Shown in pieces: positions 51,134 to 60,116 of a DNA stretch of 64,000 nt. Every line of letters begins with the position of its first letter. Within the stretch, counting starts at the first letter, position 1. This DNA is from Ga0077527 sp038316355 (GTDB lineage Bacteria; Pseudomonadota; Gammaproteobacteria; Burkholderiales; SG8-41): contig JBBQAO010000001.1 in assembly GCA_038316355.1 (NCBI GenBank), forward strand, positions 1 to 64,000, written 5' to 3'. The notes beneath the pieces are model-generated. The model was not told the DNA's origin. It saw nothing but the letters and a program-made list of their open reading frames with translations, and ran no database searches. The position numbers were made by a program, and so were the translations under genes.

Positions 51134-52778
51134 ACACATGCTCCTTGAAAGGCGTGATACCGAGGCGCCGCACGACATCGATGAAGCGTTCGGCTTCACT
51201 GTCGCGGCGCGCGAGGTAGATTTGAATCAGTTTTTCGATGACATCCGGCACCTCGTCCTGCGCAAACGACGGGCCGATGACCTTGCCCAGCGCCGCCGCG
51301 TTGCCCTGCGCGCCGCCGATGGAGATCTGGTAGAACTCCGCACCCTGCTTATCGACGCCAAGAATGCCGATGTGGCCGACATGGTGGTGGCCGCAGGAAT
51401 TCATGCAGCCGGAAATATTCAGATCGAGTTCGCCGATGTCGTGCTGATAATCGAGGTCGTCGAAACGGTGCTGGATCGCCTCCGCCACCGGGATTGATTT
51501 GGCATTGGCCAGCGAGCAGAAATCACCGCCGGGACAGGCAATGATGTTGGTGATCAGCCCGATGTTCGGTGTCGCCAGTCCCAGCGCCTTCGCTTTTTGC
51601 CATAAGGCATGCAGATCGGACTGCTTGACATCGGCGAGGATCAGATTCTGCTCGTGCGACACGCGCAGTTCACCGAAACTGTAACGATCGGCGAGGTCGG
51701 CGACGGCATCCATCTGCTCCGCGGTGGCGTCGCCGGGCGGCACACCGGTTTTTTTCAGTGACAGCGTCACCGCGGCATAACCCGACACCTTGTGCGGATG
51801 TACGTTGCGCCCCGCCCAGTTGGCAAAACCACGCTCGCGCGTCAGCGCCTGCGTGTATTGCACGGACAGGGGCTCAAGCCGCTGGTGCTGCGGGCGAGTG
51901 AAACGACCGGTCACGCGCTGCACTTCAGCTTCCGTCAGCGTTGCCGGGCCGTCTTTGAGGTGCGCCCACTCGGCGTCAACCTGCGCGCGGAACACCGCGG
52001 GCGACAACTCCTTGACCAGGATCTTGATGCGCGCCTTGTATTTGTTGTCGCGCCGGCCGTAGCGGTTGTAGACGCGCAGGATGGCGTCGAGATAACTCAG
52101 CAGATGCGGCCACGACAGGAATTCGCGGATCACCGTACCGATGATCGGTGTGCGGCCCAGCCCGCCGCCGACCAGCACGCGGAAACCGGTTTCGCCATTG
52201 GCACCCAACACCGCCTGCAAACCGATGTCATGCACCTGGATCGCGGCGCGGTCCTGTTCTGCGCCCGACACCGCAATCTTGAATTTACGCGGCAGGTAGG
52301 CGAACTCCGGATGGAAGGTCGACCATTGCCGGATCAGTTCGCACCACAGCAGCGGATCAACAATCTCGTCTGCTGCTACGCCGGCGAAATGGTCGCTGGT
52401 GGTGTTGCGGATGCAATTACCGCTGGTCTGGATGGCGTGCATCTGCACCGACGCCAGGTGCGCGAGGATGTCAGGCACATCTTTCAGCTTCGGCCAATTG
52501 AACTGGATGTTCTGCCGGGTGCTGAAATGGCCGTAGCCGCGGTCCCATTTGCGCGCAATGTGAGCGAGTGCCCGCAATTGCCGTGAGGCCAGTAGCCCGT
52601 AAGGGATTGCGACTCGAAGCATCGGCGCAAACCGTTGAATATAAAGACCATTCTGTAAGCGAAGCGGCCGGAAGTTGTCTTCCGACAGTTCGCCGGCGAG
52701 AAAACGCCGGGTCTGGTTGCGGAATTGCGCCACCCGCTCGTCGACCAGTCGTTGATCCACTGCGTCGTAGAGATACAT
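51078..52778 (-). CDS. cysI: nitrite/sulfite reductase hemoprotein (CysI type)
   Basis: 566 residues. Two ferredoxin-like half domains each precede a sirohaem domain. IACPGGDFCSLANAKS (about residues 420-435) and NISGCMNSCGHHHVGHIG (about 461-478) give the four Cys that hold the [4Fe-4S]-sirohaem centre. GYGHFSTRQNIQFNW (about 85-99) and SGNCIRNTTSDHFAG are substrate and sirohaem contacts. It reduces sulfite to sulfide. ATG at 52778 gives the family-like start MYLYD. GTG at 52787 is in frame. First gene of the operon with DUF934 and SUMT, divergent from the CysB-like regulator. Confidence 0.95.
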   Translation of the reverse strand: MYLYDAVDQRLVDERVAQFRNQTRRFLAGELSEDNFRPLRLQNGLYIQRFAPMLRVAIPYGLLASRQLRALAHIARKWDRGYGHFSTRQNIQFNWPKLKDVPDILAHLASVQMHAIQTSGNCIRNTTSDHFAGVAADEIVDPLLWCELIRQWSTFHPEFAYLPRKFKIAVSGAEQDRAAIQVHDIGLQAVLGANGETGFRVLVGGGLGRTPIIGTVIREFLSWPHLLSYLDAILRVYNRYGRRDNKYKARIKILVKELSPAVFRAQVDAEWAHLKDGPATLTEAEVQRVTGRFTRPQHQRLEPLSVQYTQALTRERGFANWAGRNVHPHKVSGYAAVTLSLKKTGVPPGDATAEQMDAVADLADRYSFGELRVSHEQNLILADVKQSDLHALWQKAKALGLATPNIGLITNIIACPGGDFCSLANAKSIPVAEAIQHRFDDLDYQHDIGELDLNISGCMNSCGHHHVGHIGILGVDKQGAEFYQISIGGAQGNAAALGKVIGPSFAQDEVPDVIEKLIQIYLARRDSEAERFIDVVRRLGITPFKEHVYGNADQKRENRDRHLATA

Positions 52779-52899
52779 GTCCCGCACCTGAAAACTTGAG
52801 GAAGCCCATAGTAGTGACCCCCTTATATATCTTCAAAGAATATGTTATTTATTACACAGACCTATTTGTTATATAGATTCGAGGATTAAAGGTAAGTCA
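52779..52899. promoter_or_regulatory. AT-rich divergent control region of cysI and the CysB-like gene
   Basis: 120 bases much richer in A+T than their surroundings. ATATCTTCAAAGAATAT (about 52826-52842) is an imperfect inverted repeat, and several TATA-like strings overlap it. LysR-type proteins of the CysB group bind such regions. Exact -10/-35 boxes are ambiguous. Confidence 0.5.
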
Positions 52900-53832
52900 T
52901 TGAATTTAAATCAATTACGTTATTTGCGTGAAGTCGCCCGCAACGGCCTGAGGGTTTCAGATGCCGCCGAAACGCTGTTTACCTCGCAACCAGGCATCAG
53001 CAAACAAATCCGCCTGCTCGAAGAAGAACTCGGTGTGACCATCCTCGTGCGCAACGGCAAACGCATTACCGACATCACCGAACCGGGCCGCATCGTGCTC
53101 GAAATCGCCGAGCGCATGCTGCGCGATGCCGACAACCTGCGCTCAGTGGGGCGCGAGTTCAACGACGGCGGCCGCGGCACGCTGGTCATCGCCACCACGC
53201 ACACCCAGGCGCGTTATGCCCTGCCGCCGGTGGTCGCGCGTTTCACGCAACGCTACCCGCAGGTACGGCTGACATTGCGTGAAGGCAGTCCGGAACACAT
53301 TGCGACACTGCTGCGCGACGGCGACGCCGACCTCGGCATCGCCACCGAGTCCGATGCCGCCTTCGCCGACCTGGTCACGCTGCCCTGCGCGCAATGGACG
53401 CGCAGCGTGATCACCCCGCTGAAACATCCGCTGTTCAACACCGGTCCGCTGACGCTGGAAAAAATCGCGGCTTATCCGCTGATCACCTACGACTTCGCGT
53501 TCACACCGGATTCGCCGATCAAGCGCGCCTTCGACGACGCCGGCATCCAGCCCAATGTCGTGCTCACCGCAATCGCCGCCGATGTGATCAAGGCCTATGT
53601 CGAGATGGGCATGGGCATCGGCATCCTCGCCAAGATGGCCTTCGATCCGGCACGCGACCATGGCATCCGGCTGATCAATGCCGACCATTTGTTTGCAGCC
53701 AGCACCACGCGCATCGCGCTGCGGCGCAATGCCTGGCTGCGCGGCTACATCTATGATTTCATCGAATTGTTCTCGCCGCGCCTCAAGCACGACGTGGTCG
53801 AAGCCGCGCTGAAAGGCACCGCAGTGTCCTGA
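52900..53832 (+). CDS. cysB: CysB-like LysR-family regulator
   Basis: 310 residues. The N-terminal helix-turn-helix reads NLNQLRYLREVARNGLRVSD then AAETLFTSQPGISKQIRLLE, the CysB/Cbl subgroup pattern (QPGISKQI). The effector domain has VIATTHTQARYALPPVV (about residues 95-111), the Thr/Gln-rich sulfate/acetylserine pocket of CysB, and EMGMGIGILAKMAFDP. It activates sulfur assimilation genes, here most likely cysI. The start is TTG at 52900. A small hairpin (GACCGC/GCGGTC, 53916-53932) lies downstream. Confidence 0.92.
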   Translation: MNLNQLRYLREVARNGLRVSDAAETLFTSQPGISKQIRLLEEELGVTILVRNGKRITDITEPGRIVLEIAERMLRDADNLRSVGREFNDGGRGTLVIATTHTQARYALPPVVARFTQRYPQVRLTLREGSPEHIATLLRDGDADLGIATESDAAFADLVTLPCAQWTRSVITPLKHPLFNTGPLTLEKIAAYPLITYDFAFTPDSPIKRAFDDAGIQPNVVLTAIAADVIKAYVEMGMGIGILAKMAFDPARDHGIRLINADHLFAASTTRIALRRNAWLRGYIYDFIELFSPRLKHDVVEAALKGTAVS

Positions 53833-53915
53833 ACAAGACGGGCACATGCAGACGAGGCAGCAGCTGAAGCTAAGCTTTGCAATTGCGGCAGCGCTGCGGT
53901 AGCGTAGCAGGGGTG

Positions 53916-53932
53916 GACCGCCAAAAGCGGTC
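53916..53932 (+). terminator. weak hairpin after the CysB-like gene
   Basis: GACCGC (53916-53921) pairs with GCGGTC (53927-53932), loop CAAAA, with no T tract. 53833-54128 otherwise holds no separate gene. An in-frame ATG at 54006 with the same AAAGGTAA leader as the true start is discussed in the findings. Confidence 0.35.
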
Positions 53933-54128
53933 TGTCCAAACTTGGCCAGAAACCACGCGCCTGCTGTTGAAATACCTCCAGATTGAAAACCGCAAAGGTA
54001 AACCCATGATTGATCTGAGCCCGTCCCGTACGCGCCGCGTCGTGATCGGATATGCCGCCCAGCTCCACGCGAGCCAGGCCGGCACATCAAACCCCGACTC
54101 CAGCACCATTAACCGGAAAGGTAACGCC

Positions 54129-55022
54129 ATGCTCTGCATTTCATCACACACAATATCCGCTGTCGCCACACTGTTCCGCAACACCCTCGCCGCCCTGGGC
54201 TTCGCAGCGCTGACCGCAGCACCAGCTCTCGCCCAGCAGACCCTCAAGGTCACCACCATCCCCGAAGAAGCTGCCACCGAGCAGGTCCGCAAATTCGGCC
54301 CGCTGACGCGCTACCTGGAACGCAGCCTGGGCATGAAAGTCGAATTCACACCCGTAAGCGACTATCCGGCGGCGGTCGAAGCCCTGGTCAACAAACAGGT
54401 TGATGTGGTGTGGTTCGGCGGCTTCACCTACGTCCAGGCGCAACTGCGCTCCGGCGGCAAAATCGTGCCGATCGCGCAGCGCGAAGAAGACACGCAGTTC
54501 CGCTCCGTCTTCATTACCCAGACCGATTCCGGCATCAAGACGCTGGCTGACCTCAAGGGCAAACAGGTCAGTTTCGGCTCGCAGTCGAGCACCTCCGGCC
54601 ACCTGATGCCGCGCAACTTCCTGCTGCAGGCGAAGATCGACCCTGACAAGGATTTCAAACGCGTCGCGTACTCCGGTGCACATGACGCCACCATCGCCTC
54701 CGTCGTCGGCGGCCGCGTCGATGCGGCGGCACTCGATATCACCGTGTGGCGTAAATTTGTCGATGAGAAAAAAGTCGACACATCGAAGGTCAATGTGTTT
54801 TTCACCACCCCACCGTATTTCAACTACAACTGGTCGGTACATGCCGACATGCCGGTTGCACTGCGCGAGCGCCTGACCAAGGCATTGCTCGACCTGTCGA
54901 TGGCCAATCCCGAAGGCAAGGAAATCCTGACGCTGAACCGGGCAACCAAATACATTGCCACCCGTCCCGAGAATTATCGCGATCTCGAGACCGCGGGACG
55001 CAGCGCCGGCCTTATCAAGTAA
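54129..55022 (+). CDS. PhnD-like ABC receptor, possibly for selenate/selenium oxyanion
   Basis: 297 residues. The signal peptide ends at PALAQQ. The mature start TLKVTTIPEEAATEQVRKFG, then KVEFTPVSDYPAAVEALVNK, VWFGGFTYVQAQLRSGG, IAQREEDTQFRSVFIT, FGSQSSTSGHLMPRNFLL and AYSGAHDATIASVVGGRVDA follow the PhnD fold (TIGR-type phosphonate receptors). From memory it is closest to the subgroup annotated as putative selenate ABC transporter receptor (Ile-Pro-Glu/Asp-Glu-Ala start, GGFT-VQAQLR-GG, REED-QF). Phosphite or phosphonate remain alternatives. ATG at 54129 has AAAGGTAA upstream. It is followed by ATPase and two permeases. Confidence 0.85.
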   Translation: MLCISSHTISAVATLFRNTLAALGFAALTAAPALAQQTLKVTTIPEEAATEQVRKFGPLTRYLERSLGMKVEFTPVSDYPAAVEALVNKQVDVVWFGGFTYVQAQLRSGGKIVPIAQREEDTQFRSVFITQTDSGIKTLADLKGKQVSFGSQSSTSGHLMPRNFLLQAKIDPDKDFKRVAYSGAHDATIASVVGGRVDAAALDITVWRKFVDEKKVDTSKVNVFFTTPPYFNYNWSVHADMPVALRERLTKALLDLSMANPEGKEILTLNRATKYIATRPENYRDLETAGRSAGLIK

Positions 55023-55037
55023 TTTAGCGGCTCCAGC

Positions 55038-55868
55038 ATGCGCATCACCATCGAGGGGCTTGCGGTCCGCCATCCGGCGGCCACCGCAAGCAGTGTTCCG
55101 GCGTTGAAACCGTTGACGCTGGAAATCAAACCCGGCGAGCAGCTTGCCGTCATCGGTCCCTCCGGTGCCGGCAAGACCACACTGCTCTACGCACTGGCCT
55201 GCGCACTGAAGCCGGTTGCAGGGCGACTGGAACTGGACGGCGTTGACCCTTGGTCACTGTCCGTGGCGCAACTGCAGAAACTGCGCGGCCGGCTGTTCCT
55301 GGCCCCGCAGACACCGCCGCTGCCGCCGCGGCAACGGGTCATCACCTCGGTGCTGGCGGCGCGACTGCCGCAGCAGTCCTTGCTGGCCAGCCTGCGTTCG
55401 CTGTTTTATCCGATGCACATCGCCGAAGCCGAAGCGGCGCTGGCCCGGTTCGACCTCACCGGAAAACTGTGGGAGCGGGTCGACCGGCTCTCGGGCGGCG
55501 AACGCCAGCGTGTCGGCCTCGCCCGCGCACTGGTGTCCAGCGCCAGTCTGTGGCTGGTGGATGAACCACTGTCGTCGCTCGACCCCTCGCGGGCCGTGCT
55601 CGCGATCGACGCACTGACACACTCCGCCCGCGACTGCAGCGCCACCCTCATCACGACACTGCACCAGGTCGATGTGGCAACCCATTTCCCCCGCGTCCTC
55701 GGCCTGCGCGACGGTGAACTCCGCTTCGACCTGCCATCGCGCGAAGTCACCCGTGAAAAACTCGCTGCACTCTATGTCCAGCATGAACACGAACTGCTCG
55801 GCGCGCCACCACCCGCGGGCGACGATGCGCCAGGCGGTAAACAGCCGGCGGCGATGTACTGCCGGTAA
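55038..55868 (+). CDS. ABC transporter ATP-binding protein, PhnC type
   Basis: 276 residues. Walker A is GPSGAGKTTLLYALA (about residues 41-55), signature LSGGERQRVGLARAL (about 153-167), Walker B LWLVDEPLSSLDPS (about 173-186), switch His in LITTLHQVDVA. It energises uptake of the ligand bound by the upstream PhnD-like receptor. The C-terminal 20 residues (HHPR-like, GAPPPAGDDAPGGK) are low complexity. Its stop abuts the first permease start region. Confidence 0.93.
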   Translation: MRITIEGLAVRHPAATASSVPALKPLTLEIKPGEQLAVIGPSGAGKTTLLYALACALKPVAGRLELDGVDPWSLSVAQLQKLRGRLFLAPQTPPLPPRQRVITSVLAARLPQQSLLASLRSLFYPMHIAEAEAALARFDLTGKLWERVDRLSGGERQRVGLARALVSSASLWLVDEPLSSLDPSRAVLAIDALTHSARDCSATLITTLHQVDVATHFPRVLGLRDGELRFDLPSREVTREKLAALYVQHEHELLGAPPPAGDDAPGGKQPAAMYCR

Positions 55869-55883
55869 TTGTCCGTCTTGAAC

Positions 55884-56723
55884 ATGCCTGCTTCCGCCAC
55901 CATCCTGACGCCGCACTTGCGCGACCCGGCCTGGATGTCGCGCGTATTCTGGTTATGCGCAGCGCTGGTACTGCTGGCGCCGGCGCTTGTGCTGACGGAA
56001 TTCAAACCCTGGACCTTGTTTGAGCCGGAAACCCTGAAATCGACACGACGGTTTCTCGGCAACTTTTTCCCGCCGAAAATTGAAGGCGAATTCCTGCTGC
56101 TGGTGGCGAAAGAATGCTGGCGCACCGTTGCCATCGCCACTGCCGGCATGGCGCTGGCGCTGCTGGTCGCGATTCCGCTGACATTGATATCGACGAGCGC
56201 GCTGTCAATCTCGGCGCTGCCGGGACGCATGCATGCGTTGCCCTTCATCGTGCGCCAGGCTGTGCGCTGGCTGCTGATTCTGCTGCGCAGCATCCCCGAA
56301 CTGGTATGGGCACTGGTATTCGTGCGCGTGGTCGGGCTCGGCCCGACAGCAGGAGTTCTTGCCATCGCCCTCACTTATGGCGGCATGCTCGGCAAGGTCT
56401 ACGGAGAAATTCTCGAAAGCGACGAGTCGCACGCTACCAACACGCTGCTGCGCAACGGCGGCGGCCGGCTGCAGGCTTTTTTTTACGGCCTGCTGCCACA
56501 GAGCGCCACCGAATTGACGAGTTACACCGTCTATCGCTGGGAATGCGCGATCCGTTCCTCCGCCGTCCTCGGCTTTGTCGGTGCCGGCGGACTGGGCCAG
56601 CAGATGGACAACTCGATGAAAATGTTCCAAGGCTCCGAAGTCGCCACCATGCTCATCGTGTTCATGCTGCTGGTCGGACTCGCCGACTATGCAAGCGCCT
56701 GGTTGAGACGGGTGCTGGCATGA
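55884..56723 (+). CDS. ABC transporter permease, PhnE type (first)
   Basis: About 279 residues (284 if TTG at 55869, immediately after the ATPase stop, is used). It has about six hydrophobic segments. LLILLRSIPELVWALVFVRV (about residue 131), then TYGGMLGKVYGEILESDESH, is the PhnE coupling region. GFVGAGGLGQQMDNSMKMFQ near the C-terminus is a family signature. It pairs with the second permease at 56914 to form a heterodimeric channel, as in other PhnCDEE systems. A REP-like double hairpin separates the two permease genes. Confidence 0.9.
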   Translation: MPASATILTPHLRDPAWMSRVFWLCAALVLLAPALVLTEFKPWTLFEPETLKSTRRFLGNFFPPKIEGEFLLLVAKECWRTVAIATAGMALALLVAIPLTLISTSALSISALPGRMHALPFIVRQAVRWLLILLRSIPELVWALVFVRVVGLGPTAGVLAIALTYGGMLGKVYGEILESDESHATNTLLRNGGGRLQAFFYGLLPQSATELTSYTVYRWECAIRSSAVLGFVGAGGLGQQMDNSMKMFQGSEVATMLIVFMLLVGLADYASAWLRRVLA

Positions 56724-56739
56724 GCCACCTGGCGAGGGG

Positions 56740-56837
56740 CCCCGTCCCTCATCCCCGCCCCTTCTCCCGGAGGGAGAAGGGGGGCAATTGTTTCCTCTCT
56801 CCCTCCGGGAGAGAGGTCAGGAGTGAGGGGGCGGGGA
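56740..56837. repeat. REP-like double hairpin between permease genes
   Basis: CCCCTTCTCCC (56758-56768) pairs with GGGAGAAGGGG (56772-56782), and CCTCTCTCCC (56794-56803) pairs with GGGAGAGAGG (56807-56816), both perfect with three-base loops. The flanks CCTCATCCCCGCCCC and GAGGGGGCGGGG pair with each other around both. A related element follows argG at 63840. It interrupts the operon. Confidence 0.85.
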
Positions 56838-56913
56838 TCGACAGCAAGGCGAGTGCTGGCAGCGGCCGACGACGCGGCGCGCGCCATGCAACCGAGGGCG
56901 TGGAGGCGGCGGC

Positions 56914-57747
56914 ATGAGCAGCAAGACCAAAACCGCGGCCAACGAAACCTACCGGCTGCCGCCGAAGCTTTTTGATGCACGCTGCACCGTCTGCTGGTTC
57001 ATGGTTGGCCTGGCGGTGCTGACGGCGGCCAGTTTCTGGACCCTCGACCTGCAATGGGCCAAATTCCTTTCCATCGAATCGGCACAGAGAATGGGCCGCT
57101 TCCTTGGTGAACTGCTGACGCCGGCAAGCCAGCCGGAGTTCCTCGGCAGACTCGCCAAGGCCAGCCTGGAAACCATCGCCATGTCGGCATTGGGCACCCT
57201 GCTTGCCGCGATGGCCGGCCTGGCACTTGCGCTGCCGGCAAGCAGGACCCACGCCAGCGACCCGGCCCGCTGGCGTACCGTGGCGCGACTGCTCCTGAAC
57301 GGCTTGCGCTCGATCCCGGAACTGGTGTGGGCCGCGCTGCTGATCATTTCCGCCGGGCTCGGCCCCTTCGCCGGCACGCTGGCGCTGGCATTACATACCA
57401 CTGGTGTGCTCGGCCGGCTGTTTGCGGAAGCCATCGAAAACGCACCGCCTGGTCCCGCATTTGCGCTGCGGGTGCAGGGGGTGCCGGCCGGCCGGGTGTT
57501 CCTGTATTCGACACTCGTGCAGATCCTGCCGCAACTGCTGTCGTACACGCTGTATCGCTGGGAAAACAATATCCGCGCCGCTGCAGTGCTGGGTGTGGTG
57601 GGCGGCGGCGGCCTGGGTCAGATGCTGGCGTTCCACATGGGGCTGTTTCACATGAACGAAACCAGCTCGATCCTGATTGCGATGATCCTGCTGGTCGCCA
57701 TGGTGGATCTGCTGTCCTATCTTTCGCGACGCCTGCTGCAGCGCTGA
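56914..57747 (+). CDS. ABC transporter permease, PhnE type (second)
   Basis: 277 residues, paralogue of the first permease. LLNGLRSIPELVWAALLIIS (about residue 127) and LHTTGVLGRLFAEAIENAPP form the coupling region, and VVGGGGLGQMLAFHMGLFHM the C-terminal signature. About six membrane helices. ATG at 56914 is the last of the operon starts. It is separated from the first permease by 190 bases of repeat, so its expression may be lower or independently set. Convergent with murJ. Confidence 0.92.
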   Translation: MSSKTKTAANETYRLPPKLFDARCTVCWFMVGLAVLTAASFWTLDLQWAKFLSIESAQRMGRFLGELLTPASQPEFLGRLAKASLETIAMSALGTLLAAMAGLALALPASRTHASDPARWRTVARLLLNGLRSIPELVWAALLIISAGLGPFAGTLALALHTTGVLGRLFAEAIENAPPGPAFALRVQGVPAGRVFLYSTLVQILPQLLSYTLYRWENNIRAAAVLGVVGGGGLGQMLAFHMGLFHMNETSSILIAMILLVAMVDLLSYLSRRLLQR

Positions 57748-57772
57748 CCCCGGGACATCACCGGGCAGCCAA

Positions 57773-59311
57773 TCATTCCATCGAGTCGCGCGCAAAATCC
57801 CGTGGCCGGAATCCCGTAACCCATAACGTGGCGAAATAGGCACCGGCGCCGGCAAACACCAGCAGCGCCATGCGACCGATGCGCTCCGCAGCGCCAGCCG
57901 CCAGCCAGCTCACTGCACTGCCCGACAACAACCACAACACGGCACCCATCACATACACCGCCAGCGCCAGCTTGAGGATGAAAACGCCCCAACCCGGCTG
58001 CGGCATGTAAATCGCGCGGCGACGCAGCCCGCGCAGCAGCAGGGCGGCGTTGAGACAGGCGCCGAGACTGATCGACAACGCCAGACCGGCGTGACGCAAC
58101 TCCCAGATCAGCAGCAGGTTCAACAACTGCGTGAATACCAGAGTGATCACCGCAATCTTCACCGGCGTACGGATATCCTGCCGCGCATAAAAACCCGGTG
58201 CCAGCACTTTCACCGCAATCAGGCCGACCAGCCCGATCGAATAGGCGATCACGGCATCGCGCGTATTAATCACATCCGTCGCAGTGAATGCGCCGTAGTG
58301 AAACAGCGTGGTCACCAAAGGCACCGCCAGCAGTGCCAGTGCAACCGCAGCCGGCACCGCCAGCAGCAGCGTCAGACGCAAGCCCCAGTCCAGCAACTCC
58401 GAATAGGCCTGCACTGATTGTTCAGCATGGCACTTCGCCAGGCTGGGCAGCAGGATGGTGCCCAGCGCGACGCCGAGCATCCCAGCGGGAAATTCCATCA
58501 GACGATCGGCGAAGTACAGCCAGGTCACGCTGCCGGTGATCAGGAACGATGCAAAAATGGTATTGATCAGCAGACTGATCTGCCCGACCGACACGCCGAA
58601 CACGGCAGGCACCATTTGTTTCAGCACCCGCCGCACACCTTCGTCGCGGAAATTCAGGCGCAGTCGCGGCAGCATGCCGATACGCCACAGGAACGGCAGC
58701 TGGAACGCCAACTGCAGCACGCCGCCGACAAACACCGCCCACGCCAGTGCCATCACCGGTGGATCGAACCACGGTGCGGCAAACAGCGCAAAGCCGATGA
58801 ACGACAGGTTGAGCAGCACCGGCGTAAACGCCGGCACCGCAAAGCGGCTCCAGGTATTGAGGATGCCGCCGGCACAGGCCGTCAGCGCAATGAACAGAAT
58901 GTACGGAAAGACAATGCGCAGCAGGTCGACCGTCAGCGCGAATTTCTCCGGCGTCGCGGTAAATCCCGGCGCGCTGATGGTGACAATCAGCGGTGCGGCC
59001 ACGACACCGACCGCCGTGACCAGCACCAGCGCTACCGTCAGCACTGCAGCCACATGATCGACCAGTGCACGCGTTTCTGCCGCACCGCGGCGATTCTTGT
59101 ATTCGGCAAGGATCGGCACGAAGGCCTGCGAAAACGCGCCTTCGGTGAACAGCCGCCGCAGCAGGTTGGGGATCTTGAACGCGACAAAGAAAGCATCGGT
59201 CATCAACCCGACCCCGAATACCCGGGCAATTACCGCATCGCGCACAAAACCCAGTACGCGGGACAGCAGCGTCATGCTGCTGACAGTCGCTAAGGCTTTG
59301 AGTAGATTCAT
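57773..59311 (-). CDS. murJ: lipid II flippase MurJ (MviN)
   Basis: 512 residues with about 14 hydrophobic segments. The N-terminus LKALATVSSMTLLSRVLGFV then RDAVIARVFGVGLMTDAFFV carries the MurJ signature Arg residues, and FKIPNLLRRLFTEGAFSQAF is the family loop. RQDIRTPVKIA lies near helix 9-10. It moves lipid II across the inner membrane for peptidoglycan synthesis. It is divergent from rpsT, a common betaproteobacterial arrangement. Confidence 0.96.
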   Translation of the reverse strand: MNLLKALATVSSMTLLSRVLGFVRDAVIARVFGVGLMTDAFFVAFKIPNLLRRLFTEGAFSQAFVPILAEYKNRRGAAETRALVDHVAAVLTVALVLVTAVGVVAAPLIVTISAPGFTATPEKFALTVDLLRIVFPYILFIALTACAGGILNTWSRFAVPAFTPVLLNLSFIGFALFAAPWFDPPVMALAWAVFVGGVLQLAFQLPFLWRIGMLPRLRLNFRDEGVRRVLKQMVPAVFGVSVGQISLLINTIFASFLITGSVTWLYFADRLMEFPAGMLGVALGTILLPSLAKCHAEQSVQAYSELLDWGLRLTLLLAVPAAVALALLAVPLVTTLFHYGAFTATDVINTRDAVIAYSIGLVGLIAVKVLAPGFYARQDIRTPVKIAVITLVFTQLLNLLLIWELRHAGLALSISLGACLNAALLLRGLRRRAIYMPQPGWGVFILKLALAVYVMGAVLWLLSGSAVSWLAAGAAERIGRMALLVFAGAGAYFATLWVTGFRPRDFARDSME

Positions 59312-59441
59312 TTTTTCTGGATTTCAGCGGTGGCGGCGCCATCGTCGTCGGACTTGCAGAAAGGGCGGGTTTTCTTTATCATTGCGCCCTTTCCGAATTA
59401 CCCTCGAATTCTTCTTTTACTGAACGAAATCCGGAGTTTAC

Positions 59442-59705
59442 ATGGCCAATACTGCTTCAGCCAAAAAAGCCGCCCGTCAGGCCGTCAAACGCCGCGCCAG
59501 CAACGTGGCACAACGTTCCGCTCTGCGCAGTGCAATGAAAGATGTGCGCAAGGCCATTGCCGCCGGCGACAAAACCGCCGCCCGCGCCATGTTCCAGAAA
59601 TCTGTGAGCACGATCGATTCGATCGCCGACAAGGACATCATGCACAAGAACACGGCGGCCCGTCACAAGAGCCGCCTGTCCGCCGCCGTCAAAGCGATGG
59701 CGTAA
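59442..59705 (+). CDS. rpsT: 30S ribosomal protein S20
   Basis: 87 residues, Lys/Arg/Ala-rich helices: ANTASAKKAARQAVKRRASN, QRSALRSAMKDVRKAIAAGD, then the conserved end MHKNTAARHKSRLSAAVKAM. It binds the 5' domain of 16S rRNA. CCGGAG lies before the ATG. A GCGACC/GGTCGC hairpin follows the stop at about 59717-59738, possibly the terminator, without a T tract. Confidence 0.98.
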   Translation: MANTASAKKAARQAVKRRASNVAQRSALRSAMKDVRKAIAAGDKTAARAMFQKSVSTIDSIADKDIMHKNTAARHKSRLSAAVKAMA

Positions 59706-59763
59706 CAGCTGTCCGGCGACCGGCCACCGCTGGTCGCAAGTGTTCCGCAGTTCAGGCGCTCTG

Positions 59764-59794
59764 GCGCCAGGCGGGCGCCAGGCGGGTGCCAGGC
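59764..59794. repeat. 11-bp tandem repeats after rpsT
   Basis: GCGCCAGGCGG at 59764 and 59775, then a partial third copy GTGCCAGGC at 59786. The intergenic 59706-59822 holds this array and the possible rpsT terminator but no gene. Confidence 0.7.
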
Positions 59795-59822
59795 ATCACG
59801 CCAGCGCCGCCTCTGCCGCAAG

Positions 59823-60116
59823 CTATTCCGGGCGCTTCACCTTGAGCCCTGGCCGCAGTTTGAGCTGATTGTCCCGCGCAAACTGCAGCAGAAACGCAAA
59901 TGCCGTCGGATCGCGATTCTCCAGCACACGATCAACCGCCACGCAGCGCACACCGCCGGCCATGATCGGCTTGAGAAACGGCGAATAAGCCGGATAACCT
60001 TCGGCGCTGAATACCGACAACATGCCGCTCAGGCGCTCCGCCCAATCGCTGGGCCGGAAGGTTTCACCGGTTTCGGTAACGCCCTGAATGACAATTTCCG
60101 CTGCACCGTCGAACAT
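59823..60116 (-). CDS. DUF3579 protein
   Basis: 97 residues. EIVIQGVTETGETFRPSDWA, then ERLSGMLSVF, YSPFLKPIMAGGVRCVAVD and FLLQFARDNQLKLRPG match the small DUF3579 family of betaproteobacteria, which is usually encoded next to argF/argD as here. Function unknown. No membrane segments or signal. ATG at 60116 starts the family homology. It is divergent from argD. Confidence 0.85.
   Translation of the reverse strand: MFDGAAEIVIQGVTETGETFRPSDWAERLSGMLSVFSAEGYPAYSPFLKPIMAGGVRCVAVDRVLENRDPTAFAFLLQFARDNQLKLRPGLKVKRPE

Noticed and set aside
53143..54090. Minus-strand frame opposite the CysB-like gene
   Set aside because: Antisense shadow; the plus strand carries an unmistakable LysR regulator.
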